This document shows, piece after piece, positions 1 through 8,761 of a stretch of 44,461 nt of DNA; the stretch's first letter is position 1; each line of letters opens with the position of its first letter. The position numbers and the translations under genes are program-made. The stretch spans positions 1 to 44,461 of the forward strand of contig NZ_JAHKQT010000012.1 in assembly GCF_018861145.1 (NCBI RefSeq), in the 5' to 3' direction. The notes under the pieces were generated by a model. That model ran no database searches and was not told the DNA's origin. It was given only the letters and a program-made list of their open reading frames with translations. Source of the DNA: Poseidonibacter lekithochrous. Lineage in GTDB: Bacteria > Campylobacterota > Campylobacteria > Campylobacterales > Arcobacteraceae.

Positions 1-164
1 GGGTAAAATGCTTTTTGTAATATATGTAACATTACTGAGCTATCTTTCCCTACACTATAAAGCATTCCAGGGTTTTGAAACTCTGCTACTACTTCTTTCA
101 TAATGTGCATAGATTCAGCTTCAAGCTGTTTTAAATGTGTTAATCTTTCTGGGCTTATTTCCAT
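1..164 (-). CDS. cysD: CysD, sulfate adenylyltransferase small subunit (5' part only)
   Basis: Only the first 54 codons lie in the window; the gene continues past base 1. Translation from the ATG at 164 gives the typical CysD start ([14 protein letters not shown]) and then the PP-loop SVGKDS at residues 37-42, which binds ATP in the ATP-pyrophosphatase fold. In the family, CysD with the GTPase CysN makes adenosine 5'-phosphosulfate from sulfate and ATP, and CysC or a CysNC fusion makes PAPS. AGGAAA stands about 7 nt before the ATG, and the start is only 25 bp beyond the kpsE stop, so it is probably cotranscribed with the capsule genes. Together with four sulfotransferase domains upstream, this suggests a dedicated PAPS supply rather than, or as well as, cysteine synthesis. 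The identification is firm; the pathway role is inferred. Confidence 0.93.
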   Translation of the reverse strand, partial: MEISPERLTHLKQLEAESMHIMKEVVAEFQNPGMLYSVGKDSSVMLHILQKAFY

Positions 165-189
165 ATTTATTTTCCTATTCTTTATTTAC

Positions 190-1287
190 TTATTCTTTAT
201 GATCTCTAATAATTGAACCTAACATTGCAAATATACCATATAGTAAAAGTGTTAATATTAGTATGGTAACAAATACTTTTGGTTTATCTGGATATGTATA
301 TCCATCAGGTAGGTTAGCTTTACTTAAAATACTAAGTGTTTTATTGTTTTTCATCACATCTATCTTTGTAGTTTCAAGTTGTATTAATACATTTTTATAT
401 ACTTCTGTATCAAACTCTGATTGAAGTTTTAGTTTTTCATAAGCAAAAAGAACTTTGTTTAGTCTATTGTCTTGATTTCCTGATAATTTACCTTTTAGGT
501 TTTTCATCGAAGCTTTCATTTCATTGATTTCATTTTTCAAAGATAATAACTCATAACTATTAGTGTTTAAGTAGTTTTTCTTTGTAGAATACTCAATCGT
601 TTTCTTTGTGATTTGAGAATCCAATTGTGAAAGGATACTATTTGACGAGCTAGCTTGAGTACTTGGATCTAGTAAAAGATGCTTGTTTTGATAATCTTCT
701 AGTTTTTTAGAAGAATCTTCCATTTTCTTCTTTGCTGCTAAAAACTCTTTTTGGACAAACTCTAACTCTTTTTTTGCTTTTATTCTATTGAATTCATTGA
801 TTTGAAATTCTACATTTTCTACTAAAAACTCTAGTATCTCTTGAGTTCTTTTAGGTTCTATATGACTAAATGAAATATTTAGTATTCCTGATATTTCATC
901 ATAATTAACATTTAAGTGATTATTATAATACTCAAGTACTTTTTCAACAGTAGCATCACTAGATAAACGTCCTATAAAATCAATATCATCACTCTTATAG
1001 TGTTGTGTTAAGTTGAACTTTTCATCTAGCATTTTAAATACTTCAAGTGATTTTAGATACTCTTCAACTATTTTTGAATCTTGCAGTTGTGATGAGGGTT
1101 CATTTATTCCTAAAAGAGAAAGACCTAAGCTTGAGCCTGCAGTATTTTGAGACATATCTCTAACTATTAGAGCTGTTCTTGATTCATATAGTTCTGTTTT
1201 GATTAGTAAATAGTATATATTTAAGATGATAAATATAAATATAAATAAATACTTGATTCTGTTTTTTTTAAAGTTTGTGTTTTTCAT
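190..1287 (-). CDS. kpsE: KpsE-type capsule export inner-membrane/periplasmic protein
   Basis: The 365-residue protein has a membrane segment at about residues 12-29, a long periplasmic part rich in heptad-like coiled coil (about 165-310), and a second membrane segment near 337-357 followed by a short charged tail. This is the layout of the KpsE/CtrB/BexC polysaccharide co-polymerase family, which links the inner-membrane ABC transporter to the outer-membrane export protein in ABC-type capsule export. It overlaps the end of kpsT by 20 bp and is followed 25 bp later by cysD. The ATG at 1287 is the natural start because the membrane anchor begins about a dozen residues later. Family assignment rests on topology, length and the kpsM-kpsT neighbours. 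Confidence 0.88.
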   Translation of the reverse strand: MKNTNFKKNRIKYLFIFIFIILNIYYLLIKTELYESRTALIVRDMSQNTAGSSLGLSLLGINEPSSQLQDSKIVEEYLKSLEVFKMLDEKFNLTQHYKSDDIDFIGRLSSDATVEKVLEYYNNHLNVNYDEISGILNISFSHIEPKRTQEILEFLVENVEFQINEFNRIKAKKELEFVQKEFLAAKKKMEDSSKKLEDYQNKHLLLDPSTQASSSNSILSQLDSQITKKTIEYSTKKNYLNTNSYELLSLKNEINEMKASMKNLKGKLSGNQDNRLNKVLFAYEKLKLQSEFDTEVYKNVLIQLETTKIDVMKNNKTLSILSKANLPDGYTYPDKPKVFVTILILTLLLYGIFAMLGSIIRDHKE

Positions 1288-2326
1288 AATACTCGCTTAT
1301 ATATTGGAATTTTGTGTTTAGTAGTTTGGAGTCGCCATCTCTTTGTATTACTTCATCTATATGGTGTAGATCTAAGTTGACATTTGGGAAGGCATTTTTG
1401 TAAAAATAGTAAGCTTCTTTTGTACTTGTGAAGACTAAACCATCAGATGCAATAATAGCTTCTTTATCATCTCTTAGCTTTTCCCATACTTTAAACTCTA
1501 TCTTTTCTGAACCTTCGTACCAAAATACTTTTTTTAACCATAAATGAGAACCATTTTTTGTAAGAGCTTGTTGGATACTTTTTGGTCTTACTTTATAGTG
1601 CTTTGCTACTTCTTGAATATTTGCAAAGACTAAATCATCGTTAGAGCATATCTTTTTTGCTTGGAGTTGATTTAGTTTATTATACGCTTGAATAGCATCT
1701 TCTATATGATCATAGTAAGTAACTTGACCTTTATCTATAAGCAGTCCTACATCACAAAGTTCTCTTAGTTCGTCCATTGAGTGACTTACCATCAATATAT
1801 TTGAATGTAGCATTTTTTCTTCTAGGGCTTTTCTAGATTTTTGTTTAAATCCTGCATCACCAACTGAAAGTATTTCATCTATTATTAGATAGTCAAAATC
1901 AAAGGCTAAACTCATACCAAATGTAAGACGGGATTTCATACCATTTGAGTATAAGTTGATAGGCATTTCAAAGTAGTCTTCTAACTCTGAAAACTCTTTT
2001 ACATAGTTACAAACCTCTCTTATCTCATCTTCGTCTTTGCCGTAGATTCTACAGATGAATTTGACATTTTGTCTACCTGTCATAGCTGGCTGTAAACCTT
2101 TTGCTAGACCCATAACCCATGAAAAAGAGTTGTTTGATACTATATGACCTGATGTTGTGAAATCTATACCTGCTAGGATTTTTAGAAAGGTAGATTTTCC
2201 CATACCATTTTTACCGACTATTCCTACATTTACTCCACTTGGGATTGTTAGGCTTACATCTTTTAGGATGTATTTTTTCTCACCTTGAGTTTTGTAGTAT
2301 TTTGTTGCGTTTATTAGTCTAATCAT
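1268..2326 (-). CDS. kpsT: KpsT-type capsule ABC transporter ATPase with a C-terminal repeat extension
   Basis: Residues 1-220 form an ABC ATPase of the polysaccharide-export type: Walker A GKNGMGKST at 38-46, the KpsT-like signature YSNGMKSRL at 126-134, Walker B YLIIDE at 146-151 and the switch histidine at 182. Together with KpsM it energises capsule export across the inner membrane. Usual KpsT proteins are about 220 residues; this one is 352. The extra 130 residues contain two similar units, about 230-270 and 295-342. Each begins D-x-LVF, has an E-[AV] step and a Y-K pair, and ends in K-x-F-x-Y, resembling the short NUMOD1-type DNA-binding repeats of homing-endonuclease-related proteins. 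They do not look like the beta-sandwich carbohydrate-binding domain of Wzt. The gene overlaps kpsM by 4 bp and kpsE by 20 bp. Confidence 0.93.
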   Translation of the reverse strand: MIRLINATKYYKTQGEKKYILKDVSLTIPSGVNVGIVGKNGMGKSTFLKILAGIDFTTSGHIVSNNSFSWVMGLAKGLQPAMTGRQNVKFICRIYGKDEDEIREVCNYVKEFSELEDYFEMPINLYSNGMKSRLTFGMSLAFDFDYLIIDEILSVGDAGFKQKSRKALEEKMLHSNILMVSHSMDELRELCDVGLLIDKGQVTYYDHIEDAIQAYNKLNQLQAKKICSNDDLVFANIQEVAKHYKVRPKSIQQALTKNGSHLWLKKVFWYEGSEKIEFKVWEKLRDDKEAIIASDGLVFTSTKEAYYFYKNAFPNVNLDLHHIDEVIQRDGDSKLLNTKFQYISEYYEKHKL

Positions 2327-3105
2327 GATGCTATAATATTCTCTTCACTTTTTGCATATAAGTATAATCCTAAAAATAGAGGAATAACAGTCCAATAGGT
2401 CATGTATATATAATCAACATACTTAGTATCTAAAACATGAAAATAACTACCATGAAGTAGTTCCATAAAATGTACTACAGGATTATACAAGATATATACT
2501 CTAAACTCAGCAGGTAGCGAATCAACAGTATAAAAAACAGCCGAAGTAAAAAGCAAAGGAAGCATCATAAATCCTAAGATTTTTTTATATGCTTCAAAAA
2601 AGTTTCCAAGAACTGCACTAAGCATTCCTATACCAAAGGAAAAAACAGCCAACCAAAGAACTGCAAGCATCACCATGTTGAAGTCTTTGATACTCAAATC
2701 AAACTCAAAGTACCAACCTATAAAAAGTAGTATAAAAACTGCAAGTATTCTTATGAAGGTATTAAATATAAACTTTGAAATCACTATATCTATAGGCTTA
2801 ATCTGTCTATAATCAAATAGCTTTTTACTAGCTCCTCCAAAAGAGCTCATTAGCATTTGAACTGTGGTTCTAAAGTAGAAAAATGCAGATACATTTATAG
2901 CTAAAAAAACTATACTATCAAGTCCTGGTATATGAAGACCTCGAAGAAAGCCACGAACTCCTGCGAAAATAAAAACTATAAATAGTACATCAAAAAAAAG
3001 CCAAAAATATCCTGACTTTTTGATACCTACTGAGTCGTACATCTCTATAAGAAATAGTGCGAAGATAGAAGACTTGAAAATGGTGAAGGGTTTTCTTTTT
3101 GTCAT
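2323..3105 (-). CDS. kpsM: KpsM-type capsule ABC transporter permease
   Basis: The 260-residue protein has about six hydrophobic segments and a charged N-terminus, matching the ABC-2 permease family to which KpsM, CtrC and BexB belong. Its stop overlaps the kpsT start by 4 bp, a usual sign of a transporter pair made in fixed ratio. With KpsT it would move the lipid-linked capsule chain from the cytoplasm through the inner membrane to KpsE and KpsD. The gene lies 152 bp after the preceding sulfotransferase, the largest gap in this locus apart from the one at 8762-8969, and may therefore have its own promoter. There is no strong Shine-Dalgarno: AGG lies about 10 nt before the ATG. Confidence 0.92.
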   Translation of the reverse strand: MTKRKPFTIFKSSIFALFLIEMYDSVGIKKSGYFWLFFDVLFIVFIFAGVRGFLRGLHIPGLDSIVFLAINVSAFFYFRTTVQMLMSSFGGASKKLFDYRQIKPIDIVISKFIFNTFIRILAVFILLFIGWYFEFDLSIKDFNMVMLAVLWLAVFSFGIGMLSAVLGNFFEAYKKILGFMMLPLLFTSAVFYTVDSLPAEFRVYILYNPVVHFMELLHGSYFHVLDTKYVDYIYMTYWTVIPLFLGLYLYAKSEENIIAS

Positions 3106-3257
3106 ATAAGAACCTATTGGGAGTTATTATGCTACTTCAAGTTTTAAATATAAAACTTGAAGTTATTTTATCTAAAATAGGCTATAATATTAATTAATTG
3201 ATATATATTTCACTCTGGTCATAATTATATCTAAAAAGTTTTTTATAGATATAATAT
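3106..3257 (-). promoter_or_regulatory. Gap between the sulfotransferase and kpsM with two inverted repeats and a possible promoter
   Basis: Two hairpins lie in this gap. The first, 3224-3255, has 10-bp arms plus an inner A/T stem with one bulged base, directly after the stop of the sulfotransferase gene. The second, 3134-3163, has perfect 13-bp arms around a 4-base loop, just upstream of kpsM. Neither is followed by a clear U-run on the minus strand. AT-rich elements such as TATTAT around 3184-3192 (minus) lie between them. I read the gap as a possible terminator or processing site followed by a promoter for kpsMTE-cysD, but the sequence alone does not settle it. Confidence 0.35.
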
Positions 3258-4253
3258 TTATTTACAAAATTTATTATAAGCTTCGATTATATTTTTATCT
3301 TTCACATCTTTACGAGTCACATTAAATTTATATTCACCTTTATATTCACCTTCTAAACTATACCCTTGCATTTGTAGTTTCTTTTTTAATTCATTATAAA
3401 ACTTCTTAGGATTTTCACAAAACTCTTCATAATTTACAATCATCTTTTTGTTCTCTGATACATTATTAAGTCCCGATTCTAGAGCTTTATTTATATGATA
3501 AATTTGTCCAGCAACTTGTTCATATGGATTTAACTCTTTAAGCTCTTCATATTCTGGTATTTTAAATGAGTACCATTCTTCAATGCTTCCTAATTGTTTT
3601 TCTCTTGCTTTTAGAGCTGATTCTATATTTGTAAGGGGATCTCTCTTTGTATATATAAATATTGCTTTTTCAAATATTTTGTCTAAAAAGTCAATATTAT
3701 AGTTTAATATCATTCCTTTCAAAGCAAAAGGTTTTTCAAATACATCTACTATTCCTGCAAATTCTGACTTTAAAATATCTATATCTACTTTTTCAAAAAG
3801 TTCCTCTGTTGGTAAATAGTCTAATTCTTTAAAAGGTAAAAATCTTCTCCAAAAATACCAAAATTCATTGGGTGCTAATGCTCCTTTTGTTTTACCATTT
3901 TCACTGCTAAAATTAATATCACTATTAAAGTCTCTTATTTCATTTCTGTAGTTATATTCTTCATCTGTTAAAAGTCTTTGTATTTTACTAGCTATTATAG
4001 GTGTTTTATAAAACCTTGACATCATATTTGTAGGATATGCCAAGTTTAAGTTTGCTATCCATTGTAGGAATAATGTACTCCCACTTCTATGTGGTCCCAT
4101 TATAAAAATCAGTGGATACTTCGGTTCTTTTATATCTAAAAGGTTCTTTTCTGTATTCCATAAATCATTGTTAACTTCTAAAAGGAAATCTTCTAAAGAA
4201 CTATTTCTTTTGAAACCTTTAACTCTTTTAATCTCTTCATCATTCTTATACAT
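3258..4253 (-). CDS. Sulfotransferase (PAPS-dependent, Sulfotransfer_3-like)
   Basis: The 331-residue protein has the 5'-phosphosulfate-binding loop of PAPS sulfotransferases, GPHRSGST, at residues 53-60. In its middle part it has the matching 3'-phosphate element TKRDPLTNIESALKAR. No signal peptide or membrane segment is seen, so it should act in the cytoplasm on the growing or lipid-linked chain. Its start overlaps the preceding aminotransferase-like gene by 8 bp. It is the last gene of the synthesis block before kpsMTE. Its closest domain type is the bacterial and metazoan carbohydrate sulfotransferase group with a P-x-R-S-G-S/T-[ST] loop. The acceptor sugar cannot be read from sequence. 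Confidence 0.85.
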   Translation of the reverse strand: MYKNDEEIKRVKGFKRNSSLEDFLLEVNNDLWNTEKNLLDIKEPKYPLIFIMGPHRSGSTLFLQWIANLNLAYPTNMMSRFYKTPIIASKIQRLLTDEEYNYRNEIRDFNSDINFSSENGKTKGALAPNEFWYFWRRFLPFKELDYLPTEELFEKVDIDILKSEFAGIVDVFEKPFALKGMILNYNIDFLDKIFEKAIFIYTKRDPLTNIESALKAREKQLGSIEEWYSFKIPEYEELKELNPYEQVAGQIYHINKALESGLNNVSENKKMIVNYEEFCENPKKFYNELKKKLQMQGYSLEGEYKGEYKFNVTRKDVKDKNIIEAYNKFCK

Positions 4254-5211
4254 TTTTATAACTTCCTTTTATAACTTCTACTATTTTATTCATATCATCT
4301 AACCTATATCTATTATCACAAGGTAAAGGTATAATTTTATTTACGAAACTTTTTTCTATTTCAGAAATATTTTTTCTTTCTAAAACTTCATTCCAATATT
4401 TAGCTATGTAAATTTTATTTTTAATAAGTTTTTCTCTTAAACTTTTATCTTCTATCATCAACGGATACACAAATGGAACAAAATCCAAATTATTTTCAAT
4501 ATTCAAAAGATTTATTCCTTTTAACTTATTATGTAAAAAATCAAAATTTTCTCTTCTTATTTTCTTCGCATTTTCATAATCAATAGAAGATAGAATTTTT
4601 TGAGTAAGCTTTGAGATGATTTTAATTGGTTGGTTTATTAGTTTTTGTTCTGCTTTTTGATAATTATCATAAAATGAACTTGCATCTTTATCAAGTCTAC
4701 CTAAAAGTTGAATTGAATGGTTATAAGATTCATCTTGTTCTAAATCTTCATTTAGAAGTTTATTTGTACTTAAATACCCCCCATCGCAAACACCAAAAAA
4801 CTTTCTTGGGCTATATATGGTATCTATATTATTTAAAGGTTTTTCAAAAAATGCTTGCGTATTGTCTATTATCAATTTATTTGAATATCTGTCAGCTAAT
4901 TTTTTTATATATTTTGATTTTAAAGCAAAATAGTTTACATAAAAAAGATTTTCATCTTCTTTTAGACTTATATCTTGGATTATTTCAAAGTTTTCATCTA
5001 TATTATAAAATTCATATTTTATATTTAGTTCTTCAAGTGGTTCTATAACACTGTCACATATATAGTTTGGTATATAAACTTTATTTGGCTTTTGAGCTTT
5101 TAGAATATATTTAAAACAACTTCTTCCACTATTTAGTTTCATTAAATTATTATGATACTCATCACCATTTGGTAATTCTAATTCGAAATATCCACCAATT
5201 TCTTTGATCAT
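4246..5211 (-). CDS. Divergent DegT/DnrJ-like PLP aminotransferase
   Basis: The 321-residue protein follows the fold-type I aminotransferase pattern in shortened form: N-S-G-R-S near residue 28, a PNYICDSV segment near 48, the aspartate that pairs with the PLP pyridine nitrogen in IIDNTQAFF (D116), and the Schiff-base lysine candidate K137 in SPRKFFG. It lacks the usual long H-x-x-K motif of classic sugar aminotransferases, and its N-terminal part is short. It may transfer an amino group to a nucleotide sugar or have drifted to another PLP reaction. It is linked by an ATGA overlap to the ATP-grasp gene upstream and by 8 bp to the sulfotransferase downstream. A run of six G residues (4777-4782 on the opposite strand) encodes its D-G-G-Y turn. 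Confidence 0.7.
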   Translation of the reverse strand: MIKEIGGYFELELPNGDEYHNNLMKLNSGRSCFKYILKAQKPNKVYIPNYICDSVIEPLEELNIKYEFYNIDENFEIIQDISLKEDENLFYVNYFALKSKYIKKLADRYSNKLIIDNTQAFFEKPLNNIDTIYSPRKFFGVCDGGYLSTNKLLNEDLEQDESYNHSIQLLGRLDKDASSFYDNYQKAEQKLINQPIKIISKLTQKILSSIDYENAKKIRRENFDFLHNKLKGINLLNIENNLDFVPFVYPLMIEDKSLREKLIKNKIYIAKYWNEVLERKNISEIEKSFVNKIIPLPCDNRYRLDDMNKIVEVIKGSYKNV

Positions 5212-6404
5212 TCTACTATTACCTTAAGATATTTTTCCATATTATCCATTTTTTCAAGCATTTCTTCTTGAGTTTTAAATTTCATTATCATTGTTCCCAG
5301 AGTATGATTTGAACCATTAAATTTATAAACAATATCACCAATTTTTACATCTATCATTTTTTCAATAATATTCGATTTTATTTTATCACTATACCAAATA
5401 TCTTTTATAATTCCATCTGTTAAAGAATGTAGCATATAGCTAGAATAAAAACTTTTTGTTTCTTTCATTTCTAGATCACTACAATCTAATCCTAAAGCTG
5501 AATCCACTGTATATTTTATTAAATCTACATTTGTTGAATATTTTATAACTTCTGGAATTAGGTTACCACCATTTCTAGGTCCAAGTTCTAAAAATGAAAA
5601 ATCTCCATTTTTATTGTAATGAAAGTCAAAATTCAAAGCACCTATTTTTATGCCAAGTAAATCTAATAACCTTTGAGTTTCCATGTGACATTGTTCTAAA
5701 GTATAATTATTCATAATAGAAGGAAAACTTTCTCCAATAGGTACTAAAGGATTACATAATTTATCAAAGTGTTCATTAGCCCAACATCTAAAAGCTAATT
5801 TACCATCAACTACAAAACCATCACCTGCAACTTGATATCCATCTCTTACAAAAAATTCTTCTAATACAATTTTTTTTTCTCTTGAAAATGTAAGTGCATA
5901 TTCAAAAGCTTTTGAAAGATCATCTTTATTTTCTACTTTTGTTACACCTTTACTTCCTGAAGAATCAACTGGTTTAACAATGATAGGGAAAGTTAACTCT
6001 TCTATCCAATCTTTTCCATCTTTTAGTTTATAAAAACTTTTTGATTTAGGAACAAGAAAATTATGCTTTTCTAAAAAATCTCGAAATAAATCTTTTCTAG
6101 CTAGTATTTCTACTGATTTATATGGATTTGAAGGAAGACCTAATTTATTTCCTACATATGCTTGGGTAGGAGCTGCTGGATCTGATGCATAAGCTACTAT
6201 TCCATCAATATTAAGTTTTTTCGCTAACTCTAATATTGCTTCTTTATCTGTTGTACTAACATTATGATATTCATCTGCATATTTATGACCTGGATTTTCA
6301 GGAAGATAATCACAAGTTATTACATAGTGACCTTGTTCTTTAGCATATTTGATTGGTGGTATTTGAAATTTTGATCCACCTAAAAATAAAATTTTCTTTT
6401 GCAT
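5208..6404 (-). CDS. ATP-grasp ligase (carbamoyl-phosphate-synthase-like)
   Basis: The 398-residue protein begins with a Rossmann-like pre-ATP-grasp domain (ILFLGGSKFQ) and continues into an ATP-grasp fold with K144 (IIVKPVDSSG) and the flexible glycine loop SSGSKG at 148-153. A late E-x-G-P-R-x-G-G segment supplies metal and phosphate ligands. Enzymes of this family join a carboxylate to an amine or other nucleophile by way of an acyl phosphate. Between two aminotransferase genes in a capsule locus, the likely job is to add an amino acid or similar group to an amino sugar or a uronic acid. That step is inferred. It abuts the DegT gene upstream and shares ATGA with the next gene. It carries an A9 tract in the coding sense at 5870-5878. 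Confidence 0.82.
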   Translation of the reverse strand: MQKKILFLGGSKFQIPPIKYAKEQGHYVITCDYLPENPGHKYADEYHNVSTTDKEAILELAKKLNIDGIVAYASDPAAPTQAYVGNKLGLPSNPYKSVEILARKDLFRDFLEKHNFLVPKSKSFYKLKDGKDWIEELTFPIIVKPVDSSGSKGVTKVENKDDLSKAFEYALTFSREKKIVLEEFFVRDGYQVAGDGFVVDGKLAFRCWANEHFDKLCNPLVPIGESFPSIMNNYTLEQCHMETQRLLDLLGIKIGALNFDFHYNKNGDFSFLELGPRNGGNLIPEVIKYSTNVDLIKYTVDSALGLDCSDLEMKETKSFYSSYMLHSLTDGIIKDIWYSDKIKSNIIEKMIDVKIGDIVYKFNGSNHTLGTMIMKFKTQEEMLEKMDNMEKYLKVIVE

Positions 6405-7478
6405 TTAGATATTTTCCTTTATTGTTTTTATAATTTTTTCATAAATCTCTTTTTCAAGTTCAAAATAAACAGGCAAACAAAGTATTCTTTTACTTATATC
6501 TCTTGATATTTTACACTCTTGTTTTGGCTCTATATAATTTAAGGTATCAAGTGATGGATAAAAATATCTTCTTGGGTTTATATCTTTTTCATTTAGTGCT
6601 TTTTGCACTTTTAAAAGTTCTGTTTCACTTTTGAATACTACGGGAAAGTAACTATAATTTTCTGTAGCATTTTGATTTTGTTCTTGAAACTCTACTAAAC
6701 TTTCTAACTCTTTTTGATAATATACTATTACCTCTTTTCTACTTTGTTTTATTTTTTCTATATCATCTAAGATACATAATCCCATAGCTGCTTCAAATTC
6801 ATTCATCTTAGCATTTGTTCCTAAGTGTGGAATAGATTCTGAATTTTGTATACCAAAGTTTATAAGGTATCTTGCTTTTTGAGCGAGTTCATCATCATTG
6901 ATGATTAAGGCTCCTCCTTCTATTGTGTGAAATAGCTTTGTCGCATGGAAACTAAGAGTTGATATATCTCCATAATTTAGTATACTTTTATCTTTGTATT
7001 TTACATCAAAGGCATGAGCTGCATCGTATATAACTTTTAGGTTATGTTTCTTTGCTATTTGTTCTATTTCTTCTACTTCACAAGCATTTCCAAATACATG
7101 AACAGGGACTATAGCACTAGTGTTTGGAGTGATAAGTTTTTCTATATTTTTTGGATTTAGATTTAGTGTTTTTTTATCTATATCTGCAAATATTGGTAAG
7201 ATATTATTTGTCACAAGAGAACTAGTAGTAGCAACAAATGAAAAAGGAGTAGTAATAGCAAAACCTTCTATATCAAGTGTTCTATATGCTATCTCTAATG
7301 CTACTGTACCATTTGAAACTAATACTACATTTTTTACACCTAAGTGCTCGGCAAGTCGTCTTTCTAGTTTTTTTAGTATTGGACCATTGTTTGTAATCCA
7401 ACCACTTTCAAATATCTCATCTACATATTTTTGATATTTTTCTTTGTTTGGTAAATAGGTTTTTGTTACGTTTATCAT
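6405..7478 (-). CDS. DegT/DnrJ/EryC1/StrS nucleotide-sugar aminotransferase
   Basis: The 357-residue protein is a full-length member of the sugar aminotransferase family. It shows SNGTVAL near residue 55 (phosphate binding), PVHVFG at 125-130, the PLP-contacting aspartate D152 in YDAAHAF, and the Schiff-base lysine K181 in SFHATKLFHTIEGGA. These enzymes convert a keto nucleotide sugar to an amino sugar with glutamate as donor. It overlaps the preceding glycosyltransferase by 4 bp and ends one base before the ATP-grasp start. It implies an amino-deoxy sugar in the capsule repeat, although the dehydratase that would make the keto sugar is not in this window. Confidence 0.92.
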   Translation of the reverse strand: MINVTKTYLPNKEKYQKYVDEIFESGWITNNGPILKKLERRLAEHLGVKNVVLVSNGTVALEIAYRTLDIEGFAITTPFSFVATTSSLVTNNILPIFADIDKKTLNLNPKNIEKLITPNTSAIVPVHVFGNACEVEEIEQIAKKHNLKVIYDAAHAFDVKYKDKSILNYGDISTLSFHATKLFHTIEGGALIINDDELAQKARYLINFGIQNSESIPHLGTNAKMNEFEAAMGLCILDDIEKIKQSRKEVIVYYQKELESLVEFQEQNQNATENYSYFPVVFKSETELLKVQKALNEKDINPRRYFYPSLDTLNYIEPKQECKISRDISKRILCLPVYFELEKEIYEKIIKTIKENI

Positions 7479-8761
7479 TTTAAACTTTCCTTAAATTTCT
7501 CGTGTTTATTTATAAATATCTTTGAAAGAAAGTCATTAAACAAGGTATCATTTAGATTAGTTTGAGTAAGTAAATGTTTATAATTCTCCATACCTTTTAT
7601 TTCTATTAAATCAGGATTATTTAATAACTCTTCTAATAAGATGATTCCATCTTCAAAGTTTGGTGCTTTTTTTAGTAATGGTAAACGAGCCTCGCAATCA
7701 GCTTTGTTAAACAGAACAACAGGCATTTTTGCGAGGGAAGCATTAACTCCAGCAACTCTTCCTCCTCCAGATAGAGTTGGTGGCTGAATATAAATATCAA
7801 ACCTTGATATATATTCTTGTATATTTTGAATAGAACCTTTAATTTCTATAATATTATTTAATATGCATTTATCAAGTAAAGGGTTTATATTTAAATAATC
7901 ACTAACATTACTATTGCCAACAATAGTCCAACTGACAAGTTTATTGGAGATTATTAAGTTCAATAATTTGTTCAATAATCTTTTATCTAGTTTTTCTAAT
8001 GCTCTTGCAATTCTATTTGATCCGATAACTGATATTAACTTTATTTTATTTGAAGGCTTAGATTTGAATAGCTTATTATAGTGTTCATAATTTATTTCAT
8101 ACTTATTTAAGACTAAATTATATATACATTTGTATATATATTTATTACCTTTAAATTTTAAGTCAAAATGAGTGAGAACTCCATCAGAATAACTGCTCAA
8201 CAAATTTTCTCGATTAAATGGAATATCAATTATTGGGAAACTTTGAAAAAGCAATGCATCTAAATATAATGTTCTTATATTGTCTCTTGCTAAAAGCAAG
8301 GTTCCAATATTAGATTCTTTTATAATTTCTATTGCTTTAGAATATGCATATGATATAGGTTTCTCATTATTATAATTTTTTATTTTTATTATTGATAATC
8401 TTAATATCTCTTCAAAAGTAAAATAAGATTTTAATAAGTAAATGGATTCTTTATCTGTCATTTTTAATTCATTTGGTTCAACAAACTTTTTATTTTTATA
8501 TGAACCTGTCATAATTATTAATATTTCATTTTGTTTAGAAGCAAGCAATATTTTTTTAACAACTGAAAGAATAACCATCTTAAATGCAGAAAAATTTGAA
8601 AGAGGGATATATGACAGAATAAATGCAAATTTGTGCTTATCATGATTCATATCTTGTAAATAAGAATGAATTTTTTTTTGTGTATTTTTAAGTAACTCTT
8701 CATCTTCAAATTTATTTGAAATTGGATTATTTAATAAATGGTTTTCAATATCAATAAGCAT
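7475..8761 (-). CDS. Probable GT-B glycosyltransferase
   Basis: The 428-residue protein has two Rossmann-like halves. In the second half, after the ISVIGSNRIARAL strand-helix, come a WTIVGNS strand and the segment YIQPPTLSGGGRVAGVNA, then a P-V-V-L strand. This is the pattern of the donor-nucleotide site in GT-B (GT4-like) enzymes. The N-terminal half is poorly conserved and I cannot name the donor. The start lies inside the end of a small upstream ORF (8751-8876), so it may be translationally coupled to it. It overlaps the next aminotransferase gene by 4 bp and holds an A9 tract at 8671-8679 near its start. Confidence 0.68.
   Translation of the reverse strand: MLIDIENHLLNNPISNKFEDEELLKNTQKKIHSYLQDMNHDKHKFAFILSYIPLSNFSAFKMVILSVVKKILLASKQNEILIIMTGSYKNKKFVEPNELKMTDKESIYLLKSYFTFEEILRLSIIKIKNYNNEKPISYAYSKAIEIIKESNIGTLLLARDNIRTLYLDALLFQSFPIIDIPFNRENLLSSYSDGVLTHFDLKFKGNKYIYKCIYNLVLNKYEINYEHYNKLFKSKPSNKIKLISVIGSNRIARALEKLDKRLLNKLLNLIISNKLVSWTIVGNSNVSDYLNINPLLDKCILNNIIEIKGSIQNIQEYISRFDIYIQPPTLSGGGRVAGVNASLAKMPVVLFNKADCEARLPLLKKAPNFEDGIILLEELLNNPDLIEIKGMENYKHLLTQTNLNDTLFNDFLSKIFINKHEKFKESLK

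Noticed and set aside
4777-4782. Run of six C (G6 in the coding sense) as a phase-variation tract
   Set aside because: Known slipping G/C tracts in Campylobacterota are usually eight or more bases long; six is likely stable.
4626-5048. Plus-strand open frame of about 140 codons inside the divergent aminotransferase gene
   Set aside because: It is Leu/Tyr-rich with no ribosome site and mirrors the minus-strand gene, whose motifs are clear.
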